In this document: positions 1 through 7,355 of the stretch, piece after piece
Numbering within the stretch: the first letter of the stretch is position 1
How the letters are laid out: every line of letters begins with the position of its first letter
From: Halobacteriales archaeon
Lineage (GTDB): Archaea > Halobacteriota > Halobacteria > Halobacteriales > SKNY01
Assembly (NCBI GenBank): GCA_007118975.1
Contig: SKQO01000159.1
Span: 1 to 38,333, forward strand
Direction: 5' to 3'
Length of the DNA stretch: 38,333 nucleotides
The notes under the pieces: model-generated
What the model was told of the DNA's origin: nothing
What the model saw: the letters and a program-made list of their open reading frames with translations, nothing else
Database searches by the model: none
Translations under genes and position numbers: made by a program

Positions 1-270
1 GATCTCGTTGGCAGGGCCCTATCAGGCTTACTTGCAGGCGATGATCCAAATGAACTGGGTGCTGTGGTCTCCGATGCTGAGACAGTCCTCGAGGATGCCG
101 AGTCGCTGGATCGTGAATTGTACGAACTTGGATTGACCGATGGTTATCTCCTAGGTACGGTTGTAGACAGTATTGTGCGGACTGCCGAATACGGAGTCAA
201 CATCGCCGAAGCCGGCCTTCAAGTGGCGATGCGAGAGCCCAACTCGACTTTTACGGAAGAGCACACATGA
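1..270 (+). CDS. PhoU-like protein, C-terminal part (5' end outside window)
   Basis: The frame is open from base 1 and ends at TGA 268-270, so about 89 C-terminal residues are visible. The sequence is helical and acidic. It ends with an Arg-Thr-Ala-Glu-Tyr-Gly-Val-Asn-Ile-Ala-Glu-Ala pattern, which resembles the last helix of PhoU-family phosphate regulators, where an R-x-x-E-Y-x-x-N-I-A-E signature is common. PhoU-like proteins in haloarchaea often regulate phosphate uptake. The stop overlaps the next start (ATGA at 267-270), so the downstream phosphatase/arsenate-reductase gene is probably translationally coupled. That suggests a phosphate/arsenate theme. The N-terminus and any DNA-binding domain cannot be seen. 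Confidence 0.6.
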   Translation, partial: DLVGRALSGLLAGDDPNELGAVVSDAETVLEDAESLDRELYELGLTDGYLLGTVVDSIVRTAEYGVNIAEAGLQVAMREPNSTFTEEHT

Positions 271-737
271 CGTTTAATCATATAGATAAGGCTGATGATG
301 ACAACAATCGAACTGCGACGGAGAGTACGAGAATAACTATTGCATTCGTTTGCGTCCAGAATGCTGGGCGAAGCCAGATGGCAACGGCTTTCGCAAAATG
401 TGAACGCGACCGTCGAGACCTCGACGTGGAGATTCTCACCGGCGGGACGCATCCAGCCGACCACGTGCACGATGTCGTCGTGGAGGCGATGGCCGAGAAT
501 GGAATCGATCTCTCGAACCGTACACCTCGGGAGATCTCGCACGAAGAACTACGGACCTGCGATCACGTTGCAACGATGGGATGCTCGACGCTGGAACTGA
601 CAAGCAAGAGCGTCACCGTTCACGACTGGGATCTCGCAGATCCCCACGGTAAGGATATAGAGGCGGTTCGAGAGATCCGTGATGAGGTCGAACGGCGTGT
701 CACAGATCTTCTGAATCAAATTACTCCCAGTGACTGA
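267..737 (+). CDS. Arsenate reductase / low-molecular-weight protein tyrosine phosphatase family protein
   Basis: This 156-aa cytoplasmic protein carries the P-loop signature C-x5-R (CVQNAGR, Cys29 to Arg35) followed by S-Q-M-A, typical of the LMW-PTP fold shared by thioredoxin-linked ArsC enzymes. The motif WDLADPHGK near residue 125 supplies the expected catalytic aspartate (Asp-Pro). The family either dephosphorylates proteins or reduces arsenate to arsenite. Sequence alone does not decide, but the Q-N-A-G-R loop and the PhoU-like neighbour favour arsenate reduction. The ATG overlaps the upstream stop. The extra 20 or so polar residues before the first beta-strand suggest the true start could be slightly downstream, although no better ATG is present. 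The next gene starts 8 bases after the stop, so an operon is likely. Confidence 0.75.
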   Translation: MTFNHIDKADDDNNRTATESTRITIAFVCVQNAGRSQMATAFAKCERDRRDLDVEILTGGTHPADHVHDVVVEAMAENGIDLSNRTPREISHEELRTCDHVATMGCSTLELTSKSVTVHDWDLADPHGKDIEAVREIRDEVERRVTDLLNQITPSD

Positions 738-745
738 TAGGACGA

Positions 746-1780
746 ATGGATGCTGAGTTGCTGGCGATCGAGCTGTTGGTCGCTGCGTTCGCAGGTGGCG
801 CCTTCGGCGCTGCGATTGGAGCATTACCATCCTTCGTGTTTACGGGTGTGCTGGTGATCGTAGGCGAGACGCTGCGGATCCTTCGACGAGCCATCAGCCC
901 GGTGGCATCAGTTCCGCAGATCACCGACCTGATCGCCTTTGGGGTCGTCTTCGGACCTCACGTCAGTTTCGCTGGTGGGGCTGCAGCGGCGGCGTATGCG
1001 GCGCGAAAAGGCTACCTCAACACAAGTTCTCTGTATCATCCAGCCAAAGAAATCACCGTTGGGCTTGGTTCCCGTGTTGATGTTCTGATCGTTGGTGGTC
1101 TCTTCGGGGTTGCAGGACACCTCATCGTGGTCGGATCCGTGGTACTATCTGCACCCTGGGATCCCGTTGCGATGGGTGTGGTTCTCTCAGCGCTGCTCCA
1201 CCGCCTCGCATTTGGGTATGACCTTGTTGGAGAGATCCGATCCAACAGTCTGTTCGATATGTCTCCATTCGAGCGCGAAGTTGCGACTGATGGCGATCGA
1301 CTTCTGGTTGAACCGTGGCTCCCCCATATGTGTCGCTGGAATGGGCTCGCGCTGCTCGGCGCACTTGTTGGAATATTGGGTGGATACCTTGCATATGTAA
1401 CTGCAAGTCCATTTCTCGGATTCGGTATCAGTGCTGTATCGTTAGTTTTCCTGGTTGCGGGGGTTGATGGAATCCCCGTAACCCACCATATGACTCTACC
1501 AGCGAGTACGGGTGTACTAGCACTTGCTGGTCTGTCGGTGGGACAGCTCTCTCCGGAAGCGGTAGCAAGTGCAGTCCCGCTCTGGCAAGCGCTTCTAATC
1601 GGTGCAATCTTCGGACTCATTGGTGCGCTAGCTGGAGAATTCATTCAGCGTATTCTGTACGCGCACGCCGACACGCATCTTGATCCGCCTGCTGGGAGTA
1701 TTGTCGTAACGACGGCGCTTATTGCCACCTTGACAATGATAGGTATCTTCGAAACAGCTGTATGGATCCCTCACCCATGA
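746..1780 (+). CDS. Polytopic membrane protein of unknown function
   Basis: The protein has 344 residues and roughly eight to ten hydrophobic segments. A Gly/Ala-rich first helix (AFAGGAFGAAIGALPSF) is echoed near the C-terminus (IGAIFGLIGALAGEF), suggesting an internal duplication of a small-residue helix pair. The hydrophilic loops carry conserved-looking residues such as FGPHVSFAGG near residue 70 and HADTHLDPPAG near residue 310. I do not recognise a characterised family. It follows the ArsC-like gene by 8 bases in the same direction and is probably co-transcribed with it and the PhoU-like gene. Transport of an oxyanion or related solute is possible, but this is inferred from context only. 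Confidence 0.7.
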   Translation: MDAELLAIELLVAAFAGGAFGAAIGALPSFVFTGVLVIVGETLRILRRAISPVASVPQITDLIAFGVVFGPHVSFAGGAAAAAYAARKGYLNTSSLYHPAKEITVGLGSRVDVLIVGGLFGVAGHLIVVGSVVLSAPWDPVAMGVVLSALLHRLAFGYDLVGEIRSNSLFDMSPFEREVATDGDRLLVEPWLPHMCRWNGLALLGALVGILGGYLAYVTASPFLGFGISAVSLVFLVAGVDGIPVTHHMTLPASTGVLALAGLSVGQLSPEAVASAVPLWQALLIGAIFGLIGALAGEFIQRILYAHADTHLDPPAGSIVVTTALIATLTMIGIFETAVWIPHP

Positions 1781-1887
1781 TATCAGAGACGGCTGGATTG
1801 TTCACTTAGCGTTTGGACGCCTCGCTCGTTAGCATCTATTGTGGCAGGAAAACGAGTGATGAAGGTTAATATTAGGACTCGTGCCGA

Positions 1888-1901
1888 CAGGACGTGTCCT
1901 G
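1888..1901. repeat. Palindrome CAGGAC-GT-GTCCTG
   Basis: A perfect 6-bp inverted repeat with a 2-base centre, 108 bases after the stop of the membrane-protein gene. It lies just before a second palindrome. It could be part of a terminator or a protein site. No T-rich tract follows directly. Confidence 0.4.
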
Positions 1902-1903
1902 GG

Positions 1904-1938
1904 CGTTTTATTAACTCAAGCGCTTGAGCATTAAAACG
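1904..1938. repeat. 35-base imperfect inverted repeat with core CTCAAGCGCTTGAG
   Basis: The perfect 14-base palindrome CTCAAGCGCTTGAG (1915-1928) sits inside longer arms: CGTTTTATTAA on the left, ATTAAAACG on the right. Together they give an almost complete 35-base inverted repeat. It occupies the gap between the arsenate-reductase operon and a decayed gene, so it may be a bidirectional terminator, an operator or the scar of a mobile element. Function unknown. Confidence 0.5.
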
Positions 1939-2040
1939 GTGACTAGAAAATTGGTGCTGACTGTTGTTGTATGTTAATGACTTCCCGCCTGCGAGTCCTA
2001 AGTACCGCCTCGCTGGAATCGGCCCGTGTTTCAGCGCGTC

Positions 2041-2277
2041 CTACTCGGTCGGTCCACTTACGAAATCCATACCACGGGCCATTTCTCCAAACGACAGTCG
2101 GCACAGCGACATATCCAACTTGTCGAGCGATTCTTGTTCCCGACCCCTGTCCCCACAGGTCCATTGATTTCCGCAACTTCCGTCCTTCTGTCTCTCCCGT
2201 CGCTTGGTTTGCGCCTTGAGGCCCGTCGACTTGTTGCCAGTCCTACCAACGACTCCACTCTCCGTCGCAACGGGCAT
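2041..2277 (-). pseudogene. Decayed paralogue of the small Cys protein at 23556-23783
   Basis: Read on the minus strand, bases 2157-2041 encode CGDRGREQES...LSFGEMARGMDF, which aligns residue for residue with CSDTGPEQEL...QSFREMARDMGF of the intact 75-aa protein at 23.6 kb (about 17 of 38 identical). The copy then diverges and stops, losing the terminal DLPCxPC motif. No good start or homologous N-terminus is visible. The gap 1781-2535 contains nothing else I recognise as a gene; other frames are open but lack the acidic haloarchaeal composition. This is a relic of a duplicated small metal-binding-type protein. Confidence 0.5.
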
Positions 2278-2475
2278 TCAACGTTCGTCTCCTCGCCGGG
2301 TTCTTTCAGAACTGTCGTATCGTGCCAAGTGGTGGATACGTGCGAGCGAAACTGTCCGCAGCGGCCGGCCCACTCGAGCAGGAACTTCCCGTTCGAGATA
2401 ATTCCAACACCCAGTTCTTAATGTGGGGGGCTGTGTTGAGCATATTTAACAATATCTTTCCGTCAAGTGTTCTTA

Positions 2476-2513
2476 GTTACTAAATCAATAGTTTGAGATA
2501 ATAACTCTTTTAG
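2476..2513 (+). promoter_or_regulatory. Promoter and candidate operator of the HWHG lipoprotein gene
   Basis: An AT-rich stretch ends with CTTTTAGTC (about 2505-2513), roughly 28 bases before the ATG, as expected for a TATA box of a leaderless haloarchaeal transcript. Just upstream lie GTTACTAAA (2476-2484) and GATAATAAC (2497-2505), loosely inverted half-sites, and the near-palindrome TTAGTTACTAA (2473-2483). The right half resembles the GTAATAAC half-site in front of the first CobW gene. The operator role is inferred. Confidence 0.4.
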
Positions 2514-2535
2514 TCTAACGCGCCAACCGACGAGT

Positions 2536-3576
2536 ATGGTACGAACTCGACGCGAATTCGTTGCGGGCGGTGCTGGAATGATCGCCATCACGGCACTTGC
2601 CGGTTGTCTCGGTGATGACGAGGAACCAGGCGATACTGATGACGATCATGACCATGACAACGATGATCATGACGATCATGACCATGACGACGATCATGAT
2701 CACGATGACCACGACCACGACGGTGAGGGACACGTTGACGAGATTGGGATTTACGAGTTCCAGTTGTTGGACCGAGCGCACGATCCGCACCAAGAAATCT
2801 CCTACATGCACGGAGACCATTGGCACGGTGCGGGCGACTTCCCAACCGTTCCCCACGGCGACAACCTGTCAATCGGGGCAACCGCCTACGACGAAGATGG
2901 AGAAGAAATCAAGTTGTGGGACGAGTACGAACTGCGGGCGGAGATCGCCTCCGGGGCCGCCGAAGACGTCGTATCCTTTGATTTTCACGGCGATCACGTC
3001 CACGTCCACGGCGAAGAAGAAGGACTAACCGAGATCGTATTCCAGGTATGGCACGACGATCACGCGGATTACCAGACCGCACCACTCGCCGTCCAGGTCG
3101 CCGAAGAGGAGTCAGACGTCGAGGAGTTCGACGCACACCACGTCTCGGACGTGTACATCCTCGACCGAGCGCACGATCCACACGAGGAGGTCGCCGACTG
3201 GCACGACGACCACTGGCACGGCGCTATCCCGGCCGTTCCAATCGATGATAACGTTTCTCTGGGAGCAAGGTTCGTCGACGAAAACGGGAACGAAGCGGAA
3301 CTGAGCGCGGCATACGAACTCCGAGCTCGTTTGGATGACGATGCTCCCGATATCGTCGAGTTTGACTTCCACGGTGACCATGTCCATATCATCGGTGAGG
3401 AAGAAGGCGAGACGCAGGTGGTCTTCCAGCTGTGGCATGACGACCATGCGGATTTCGAAACCACCTCAATCGAGATTACGGTCGCGGAAGATCCAGACGA
3501 TCATGATCATGATGATCACGACGATCACGATCATGATCACGACGACGATCATGACGATCACGATGACGATCATTAA
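2536..3576 (+). CDS. His-rich lipoprotein with two tandem HWHG domains, probable zinc-binding surface protein
   Basis: The protein has 346 residues. A Tat-type leader (TRREF at 4-8) leads to a lipobox LAGC with Cys24, so it is predicted to be exported folded and lipid-anchored outside the cell. Residues 34-66 and 319-346 are almost pure His/Asp runs. Between them lie two copies of one domain of about 110 residues (around 74-188 and 206-318). Each copy shows, in order, DRAHDPH, HxDHWHG, a P-x-V-P turn, YELRA, FDFHGDHVH, GEEEG and WHDDHAD. Such His density implies binding of several Zn, Cu, Ni or Co ions. I do not recognise the domain as a named family. One more copy sits inside the downstream ZnuA-like protein, 29 bases away, so both likely act in capturing extracellular zinc. 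The start is fixed by the leader and the TATA-like element. Confidence 0.75.
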   Translation: MVRTRREFVAGGAGMIAITALAGCLGDDEEPGDTDDDHDHDNDDHDDHDHDDDHDHDDHDHDGEGHVDEIGIYEFQLLDRAHDPHQEISYMHGDHWHGAGDFPTVPHGDNLSIGATAYDEDGEEIKLWDEYELRAEIASGAAEDVVSFDFHGDHVHVHGEEEGLTEIVFQVWHDDHADYQTAPLAVQVAEEESDVEEFDAHHVSDVYILDRAHDPHEEVADWHDDHWHGAIPAVPIDDNVSLGARFVDENGNEAELSAAYELRARLDDDAPDIVEFDFHGDHVHIIGEEEGETQVVFQLWHDDHADFETTSIEITVAEDPDDHDHDDHDDHDHDHDDDHDDHDDDH

Positions 3577-3605
3577 TCGGCGATCTAGGTGACCGCTACA
3601 GGCAA

Positions 3606-5000
3606 ATGAGTCTCACGAGACGCTCGGTACTCTTCGCTGCAGGAACGGCAGCCACGACATCAGCGTTAGCCGGGTGTTTGGAGGGGCCACCGAGTGTCGT
3701 TGAAGAAGGTGAGCACTCGGGATCAGCGGCCTTCTTTTCGCTACAAGATTGGGGCAATGCTGTCGCTGGTGATGTAATAGCATTCGACACACCGGTAGAG
3801 GTCGGCGAGATGGGCCACGGGTGGGATCCCGAGGGGGACATCATCCCGCAGATCGCCCAGCAGGATGTCTTCCTGTACTTACAAACTCCCGAGTTCCAAT
3901 GGGCTGTCGATGTCGCACACAACCTTGCGGATCTCGACGATCGAGAAATCGTACTGATTGACGCGATGAGTGCAGTCTCAGAGTCGGATCTGCTCACGTT
4001 CACTGGAGGTGCTGAGCTCCTACCAACCCCTGATCAAGACGTGGAGTTCGATCCGGCAAGCTTCGAGGTTGGCGAATTCGAACTCATCCATTCTGATGAG
4101 GTCGTAGCCTGGTGGCATGAGGACCATTGGCACGGCGGCGTCCCCGACGTGCCGCTTGATGGAATCAGAATCATCTCAGTTCACGCTGAAGACACCGGTC
4201 GAAACGTGCCACCGCTGGGTGAGGGAGAGCAGTTCCAGGTCGGCGCTCGGCTAGCGGACGGGGCGCCCGAAGGGGTTGTTGAGATAAGCATCGACGGCCA
4301 AGGCATCGAGATCCAAGGTGTTGATAGCGGTCAGACTCTCCTCGTGTTTGAACTCCGTGCAAATGACGAGGTTATCTTCGACACCGCTACGGACCCGACC
4401 GTTGTGACGGTTGCCGAACCGGAGGACGTGGAAATCGATGCCTTCTACGATCCACATATCTGGGTCGATCCAGTCCACGCCCAGTCCATCGTTGACCTGC
4501 TCGCCGACGAATTCACAGCTGTGGTACCGGATGATGAAGATACGTTTCGTCAACATGCAAAAGAGTATAAGGAACAACTCGAGCGGGTTGATCAGGCCTT
4601 CGAGCAACTCGTCGCAGACGCAGAGCTCGATATCGCTGTCTACGTCGCTCACGATGCCTTTCGATACGTAGAGGATCGGTACGGCTTCGAACTGCAGACC
4701 CCGGTTGGTGTTACACCCGACGCTGCTGAATCTCTCGAAGATATTGCCAGACTGGGACAGGCCATTGAGGAACACGAAATAGACACCATCCTCTTCGATC
4801 CGTTCGAGGCACCAAATCCCGATGAAGACATCCCACAAGGTGCGAGGGTTCTCCTCGAGGAAACCCGTGCCGAGAAAGCACTTCCGTTGAGCCCGGCCGA
4901 GGGAACCACTCCAGCTTGGCGAGAACAGGAATACGGCTGGATTGAACAGATGGAGGAAATCAACCCCCCATCGTTACGTCAAGCGCTCAGGGCTGAATAA
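3606..5000 (+). CDS. znuA: ZnuA-like zinc-binding lipoprotein with an HWHG domain inserted at the metal-loop position
   Basis: The protein has 464 residues with a Tat-like leader (TRRSV, residues 4-8) and lipobox LAGC (Cys24). The two lobes of a cluster-9 metal-binding protein are recognisable. Candidate metal ligands are His71 in GEMGHGWDPEGD, His284 in DPHIWVDPVHA, His349 in VAHDAF and Asp398 in FDPFEAP. Ordinary ZnuA proteins are near 300-330 residues and carry a flexible His-rich loop before the DPHIW motif. Here that position (about 155-272) holds a complete domain related to the HWHG repeats of the upstream lipoprotein: HEDHWHGGVPDVP, then a beta-rich part ending in TVAEPED. It lacks the FDFHGDHVH and WHDDHAD histidines. 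ZnuA delivers zinc to ZnuBC. No intact ZnuB or ZnuC follows, only a ruined znuC, so it must use another transporter or serve in capture only. Confidence 0.8.
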   Translation: MSLTRRSVLFAAGTAATTSALAGCLEGPPSVVEEGEHSGSAAFFSLQDWGNAVAGDVIAFDTPVEVGEMGHGWDPEGDIIPQIAQQDVFLYLQTPEFQWAVDVAHNLADLDDREIVLIDAMSAVSESDLLTFTGGAELLPTPDQDVEFDPASFEVGEFELIHSDEVVAWWHEDHWHGGVPDVPLDGIRIISVHAEDTGRNVPPLGEGEQFQVGARLADGAPEGVVEISIDGQGIEIQGVDSGQTLLVFELRANDEVIFDTATDPTVVTVAEPEDVEIDAFYDPHIWVDPVHAQSIVDLLADEFTAVVPDDEDTFRQHAKEYKEQLERVDQAFEQLVADAELDIAVYVAHDAFRYVEDRYGFELQTPVGVTPDAAESLEDIARLGQAIEEHEIDTILFDPFEAPNPDEDIPQGARVLLEETRAEKALPLSPAEGTTPAWREQEYGWIEQMEEINPPSLRQALRAE

Positions 5001-5069
5001 CTCTGGAAGCCCGGAGTCGTTACCACTTGCATTTTTGGTGCGTGGTTCGGGATCAATCCGGTAGTTGGC

Positions 5070-5369
5070 GTAGATCTCGTCTGGTTCGTTATCGATACCT
5101 ACGTTGCACTGAATGGCATATATTTGACGGTTGAACAAGGCCAATTCTCTGGATTAATCGGTGCAAATGGGTCCGTGCAGCCCGCGCTATCGAAGTTGAG
5201 GCGACCGAATCGCGGAAGCGCCCGATACCTCGAGGGATTGGCGACTGGATTTATCAAAGGCGAACCGCTTGACTGTGCCCTCCAACGAGTGACCGATAGC
5301 GGGCCAACCCAACCAATGAGAGTCGAGGATGTCTTCGAGATGAGTGTATACGCTTATCCTGCGCGGTGA
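5070..5369 (+). pseudogene. znuC: Truncated znuC-type ABC ATPase remnant
   Basis: The frame reads TYVALNGIYLTVEQGQF then GLIGANGS, matching the first strands and Walker A region of ZnuC-like ATPases. The Walker lysine is lost: after GANGS comes Val-Gln-Pro instead of Gly-Lys-Ser/Thr. Later pieces (LRRPNRGSARYLEG; VTDSGPTQPMRVEDVFEMSVYAY) match the stretch after Walker A and the Q-loop region with bases missing between them. The Q-loop, signature motif and Walker B regions that should follow are absent. The remnant stops 25 bases before an IS-type hairpin, so a mobile element probably truncated it. No start codon is convincing. It lies directly behind znuA, where a functional znuC would be expected. 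Confidence 0.6.
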
Positions 5370-5393
5370 GAATTACACAGAATCGAGGAGAAA

Positions 5394-5415
5394 TCCCACG
5401 ACTTTAGTCGTGGGA
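5394..5415. repeat. IS200/IS605-type end hairpin, solitary
   Basis: A perfect inverted repeat with 10-base arms (TCCCACGACT / AGTCGTGGGA) around TT, followed by GAGAAGTCAC. This resembles the hairpin that closes the right end of haloarchaeal tnpB (IS1341-type) elements. No transposase is attached, so it is a remnant or a mini-element. It marks the broken end of the znuC remnant. The rest of 5416-5517 holds no recognisable gene. Confidence 0.5.
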
Positions 5416-5517
5416 GAAGTCACCCGCACCAGGGTATAGACATTACTCGCCCATTTCTTGCATCGTCATCTTGATAGCGTTGAATTTGGGCGTTTGGTCA
5501 ATGAAATCCAGGCGGTC

Positions 5518-6720
5518 TTATCGATAACCGCCTGAGAATCCTGTACCAGAATTACCGACATATTGGAGGGTGTCGACAGGAAAGCCGACATCTATCTGTT
5601 CGACGTCTAGGGAGTCCATTTCGACTATTGCGACGGTTTCGTCGGCATCCGCTGGCGTGATGAAGTACTGCTCGCTGGTGACCCCCATTCGATTTCGACT
5701 GTTCGTTTCCCCTGCTTCGAGGCGATCGATTGTTTCTAACCCCGTCAGGTCCACCACGACAATTTCTCCTCTATCGGCGATCGTAACAAAGGCGTGATCT
5801 CCGTCGGGAGCGAATCGAAGCGTCCCGGGATCGCCGTCGATAACAATGGTCTCAATGAACTCGCTATCATCGTTAGTGATATCGAATAATGAAATGTCGT
5901 TTCCAACAATCGCTAGTCTCTCACCGTCTGGAGAGATAAACATCCCACCCGTACTGTCGAGTTCGTCGACGATCTCGTTGGTATCGGTGTCAACGACAAC
6001 CGTTCCCCTAAAGTATTCCACGTAGGCAAGGCCGTTTCGTGGACCGTATGCCTTGTAGTGTGTACCACCCGCGTCACCGAATTCTATGAACTCCGTTCGT
6101 TCGTAGCCATCCATGTCGATCACCGATAAACCTGGATCGCTGACGTTGGTTGCATAACCGGTTTTACCCATATCTTCATGGAAAAGGAGTTTTCCATGTC
6201 CCTCCTCTTCGAGACTGGCATTTACGATCTCGGTTACGTTCAAGTTGTCAACGTCGATGATGTAGAAAGCTCCCTCCTCATCCGCATGGACCCAAATTTC
6301 GTCATCGAACGGGTGATAAATATGATTAACCCCGGGTCCGACATCGATAGCTTCCTTCCATCGCCTCGTCCCGGTATCGATCACGTGAACTTGACTAGGT
6401 CGTTGTGCGACCGTGAAAATATACCGGGAATTATGGGTAATTTGTGGGTCCCGCCACGTGATGTCTGATATCTCCTCGGTGAGTTCGTCAATTATCTCCC
6501 CCGTTGCCGGATCCAGGATCGATATTCGATCCGATCCAAAGGCATAGATGAGCCCATCGCTGCCGACGACTTCATGATCGTCGTTTTCTTCGCCAGCGAC
6601 ATCCTCTGTATCCCCGTTGCCTGTATCCTCAGGCTCATCGCCCAGACAGCCAGCAAACGAACTCAGTGTAATCCCACTGCTACCAGCGATGAAAGATCGA
6701 CGATTTACAGAGTGGGCCAT
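5518..6720 (-). CDS. Beta-propeller (YVTN/AztD-like) lipoprotein
   Basis: The protein has 400 residues. A Tat leader (NRRSF, residues 6-10) and lipobox FAGC (Cys25) predict an extracellular lipid-anchored protein. After an acidic linker, about seven repeats of roughly 45 residues follow the pattern of surface-layer YVTN/WD-like propellers, for example ISILDPATGEIIDEL, VHVIDTGTRRW, FYIIDVDNL, LSVIDMDGY, VVVDTDTNEIVDEL and IVVVDLTGLETIDRL. Histidines are concentrated on loops (VNHIYHPF, EEEGHGKLLFHED, THYKAYG). The zinc chaperone AztD, a partner of ZnuA-type proteins in bacteria, is also a secreted propeller, so a zinc-chaperone role is attractive in this neighbourhood. That is inference and not a clear family match. 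It is transcribed towards znuA, from a promoter near 6741. Confidence 0.65.
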   Translation of the reverse strand: MAHSVNRRSFIAGSSGITLSSFAGCLGDEPEDTGNGDTEDVAGEENDDHEVVGSDGLIYAFGSDRISILDPATGEIIDELTEEISDITWRDPQITHNSRYIFTVAQRPSQVHVIDTGTRRWKEAIDVGPGVNHIYHPFDDEIWVHADEEGAFYIIDVDNLNVTEIVNASLEEEGHGKLLFHEDMGKTGYATNVSDPGLSVIDMDGYERTEFIEFGDAGGTHYKAYGPRNGLAYVEYFRGTVVVDTDTNEIVDELDSTGGMFISPDGERLAIVGNDISLFDITNDDSEFIETIVIDGDPGTLRFAPDGDHAFVTIADRGEIVVVDLTGLETIDRLEAGETNSRNRMGVTSEQYFITPADADETVAIVEMDSLDVEQIDVGFPVDTLQYVGNSGTGFSGGYR

Positions 6721-6740
6721 AACAACTTACACATATTGTA

Positions 6741-6750
6741 CAGTTAACTG
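6741..6750. promoter_or_regulatory. Palindrome CAGTTAACTG in the propeller-gene promoter
   Basis: A perfect 10-base palindrome, 20 bases before the ATG on the minus strand. It is followed on that strand by TACAATATG, a weak TATA-like element. It could be an operator. It does not match the other candidate sites in this window. Confidence 0.3.
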
Positions 6751-6840
6751 GATTATGGTGCATTCCTCGAAAATCATTGGATCTGGATCGTCCTACTACG
6801 GAAGAGGATTGGAAACCCGTTTACCATGTCGGTGGTCCGG

Positions 6841-7257
6841 TTATGCCTCCCTCGAAGTTTCTTCCGCCGAGTCCCGAGTCTTGTGCTCATTGACCCCGTC
6901 CTGAATCACGTTTTCGGCGAGTATCGCACAGTCGATTCGCATCGGTGAGATCTCGACGCCGAGTTTCTCGACTGCACCCTCACGGTCCAGTTCGAGAACC
7001 TCTTCAACGGTCTTCCCTGGCAGCCGTTCTGCCAGCATACTCGCACTTGCGAGACTGATCGCACAACCATCGCCCCTGAACGCAACCTCCGTAATCGTCT
7101 CACCGTCCTCAGCCAGGCGGACATCGAACGTGAGTTCGTCCCCACACGAGGCATTCTCACCGGTGTGAGTGAACGTCAGTGGTGAGAGTTGGCCAAAGAG
7201 GCGTGGGTTTCGACAGTGATCGAGAATTCGTTCTCGATACATGTTGGAGCGTTCCAT
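6841..7257 (-). CDS. SufU/IscU-like iron-sulfur scaffold protein
   Basis: This 138-aa cytoplasmic protein has the three conserved scaffold cysteines in their normal settings: ASCGDE (Cys38), GDGCAISLASASML (Cys65) and RIDCAIL (Cys110). The opening MYRERILDHCRNPR also matches the family, so the true start may be the second Met at base 7242. Such proteins assemble Fe-S clusters or, in SufU, accept sulfur from a cysteine desulfurase at a zinc site. The SufU-type insertion before the third Cys is absent or very short. A fused cysteine desulfurase-scaffold protein is encoded at 30.5 kb, so this copy may serve a specialised partner. It sits between the propeller gene and a NikR-like gene on the same strand with about 100-base gaps. 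Confidence 0.8.
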   Translation of the reverse strand: MERSNMYRERILDHCRNPRLFGQLSPLTFTHTGENASCGDELTFDVRLAEDGETITEVAFRGDGCAISLASASMLAERLPGKTVEEVLELDREGAVEKLGVEISPMRIDCAILAENVIQDGVNEHKTRDSAEETSREA

Positions 7258-7355
7258 GCGCTCAACTCACCGCTCGTTGGGGCCAGCTCTTGATTTCAGG
7301 TATGTCATGTTTTTGCGATACCCAAACCACAGTACAGACGAAAGAGCTCGTAACT

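Noticed and set aside
2588-3464. Long minus-strand and shifted frames over the HWHG lipoprotein gene
   Set aside because: They are shadows of the His/Asp codon repeats (GAT/CAT/GAC/CAC) and encode low-complexity Val/Ile/Met or Arg runs.
5440-5517. Open frame directly after the propeller-gene stop (DRLDFIDQTPKFNAIK...)
   Set aside because: Only 24 codons, not recognisable as part of the propeller, and the upstream protein ends normally; probably chance.
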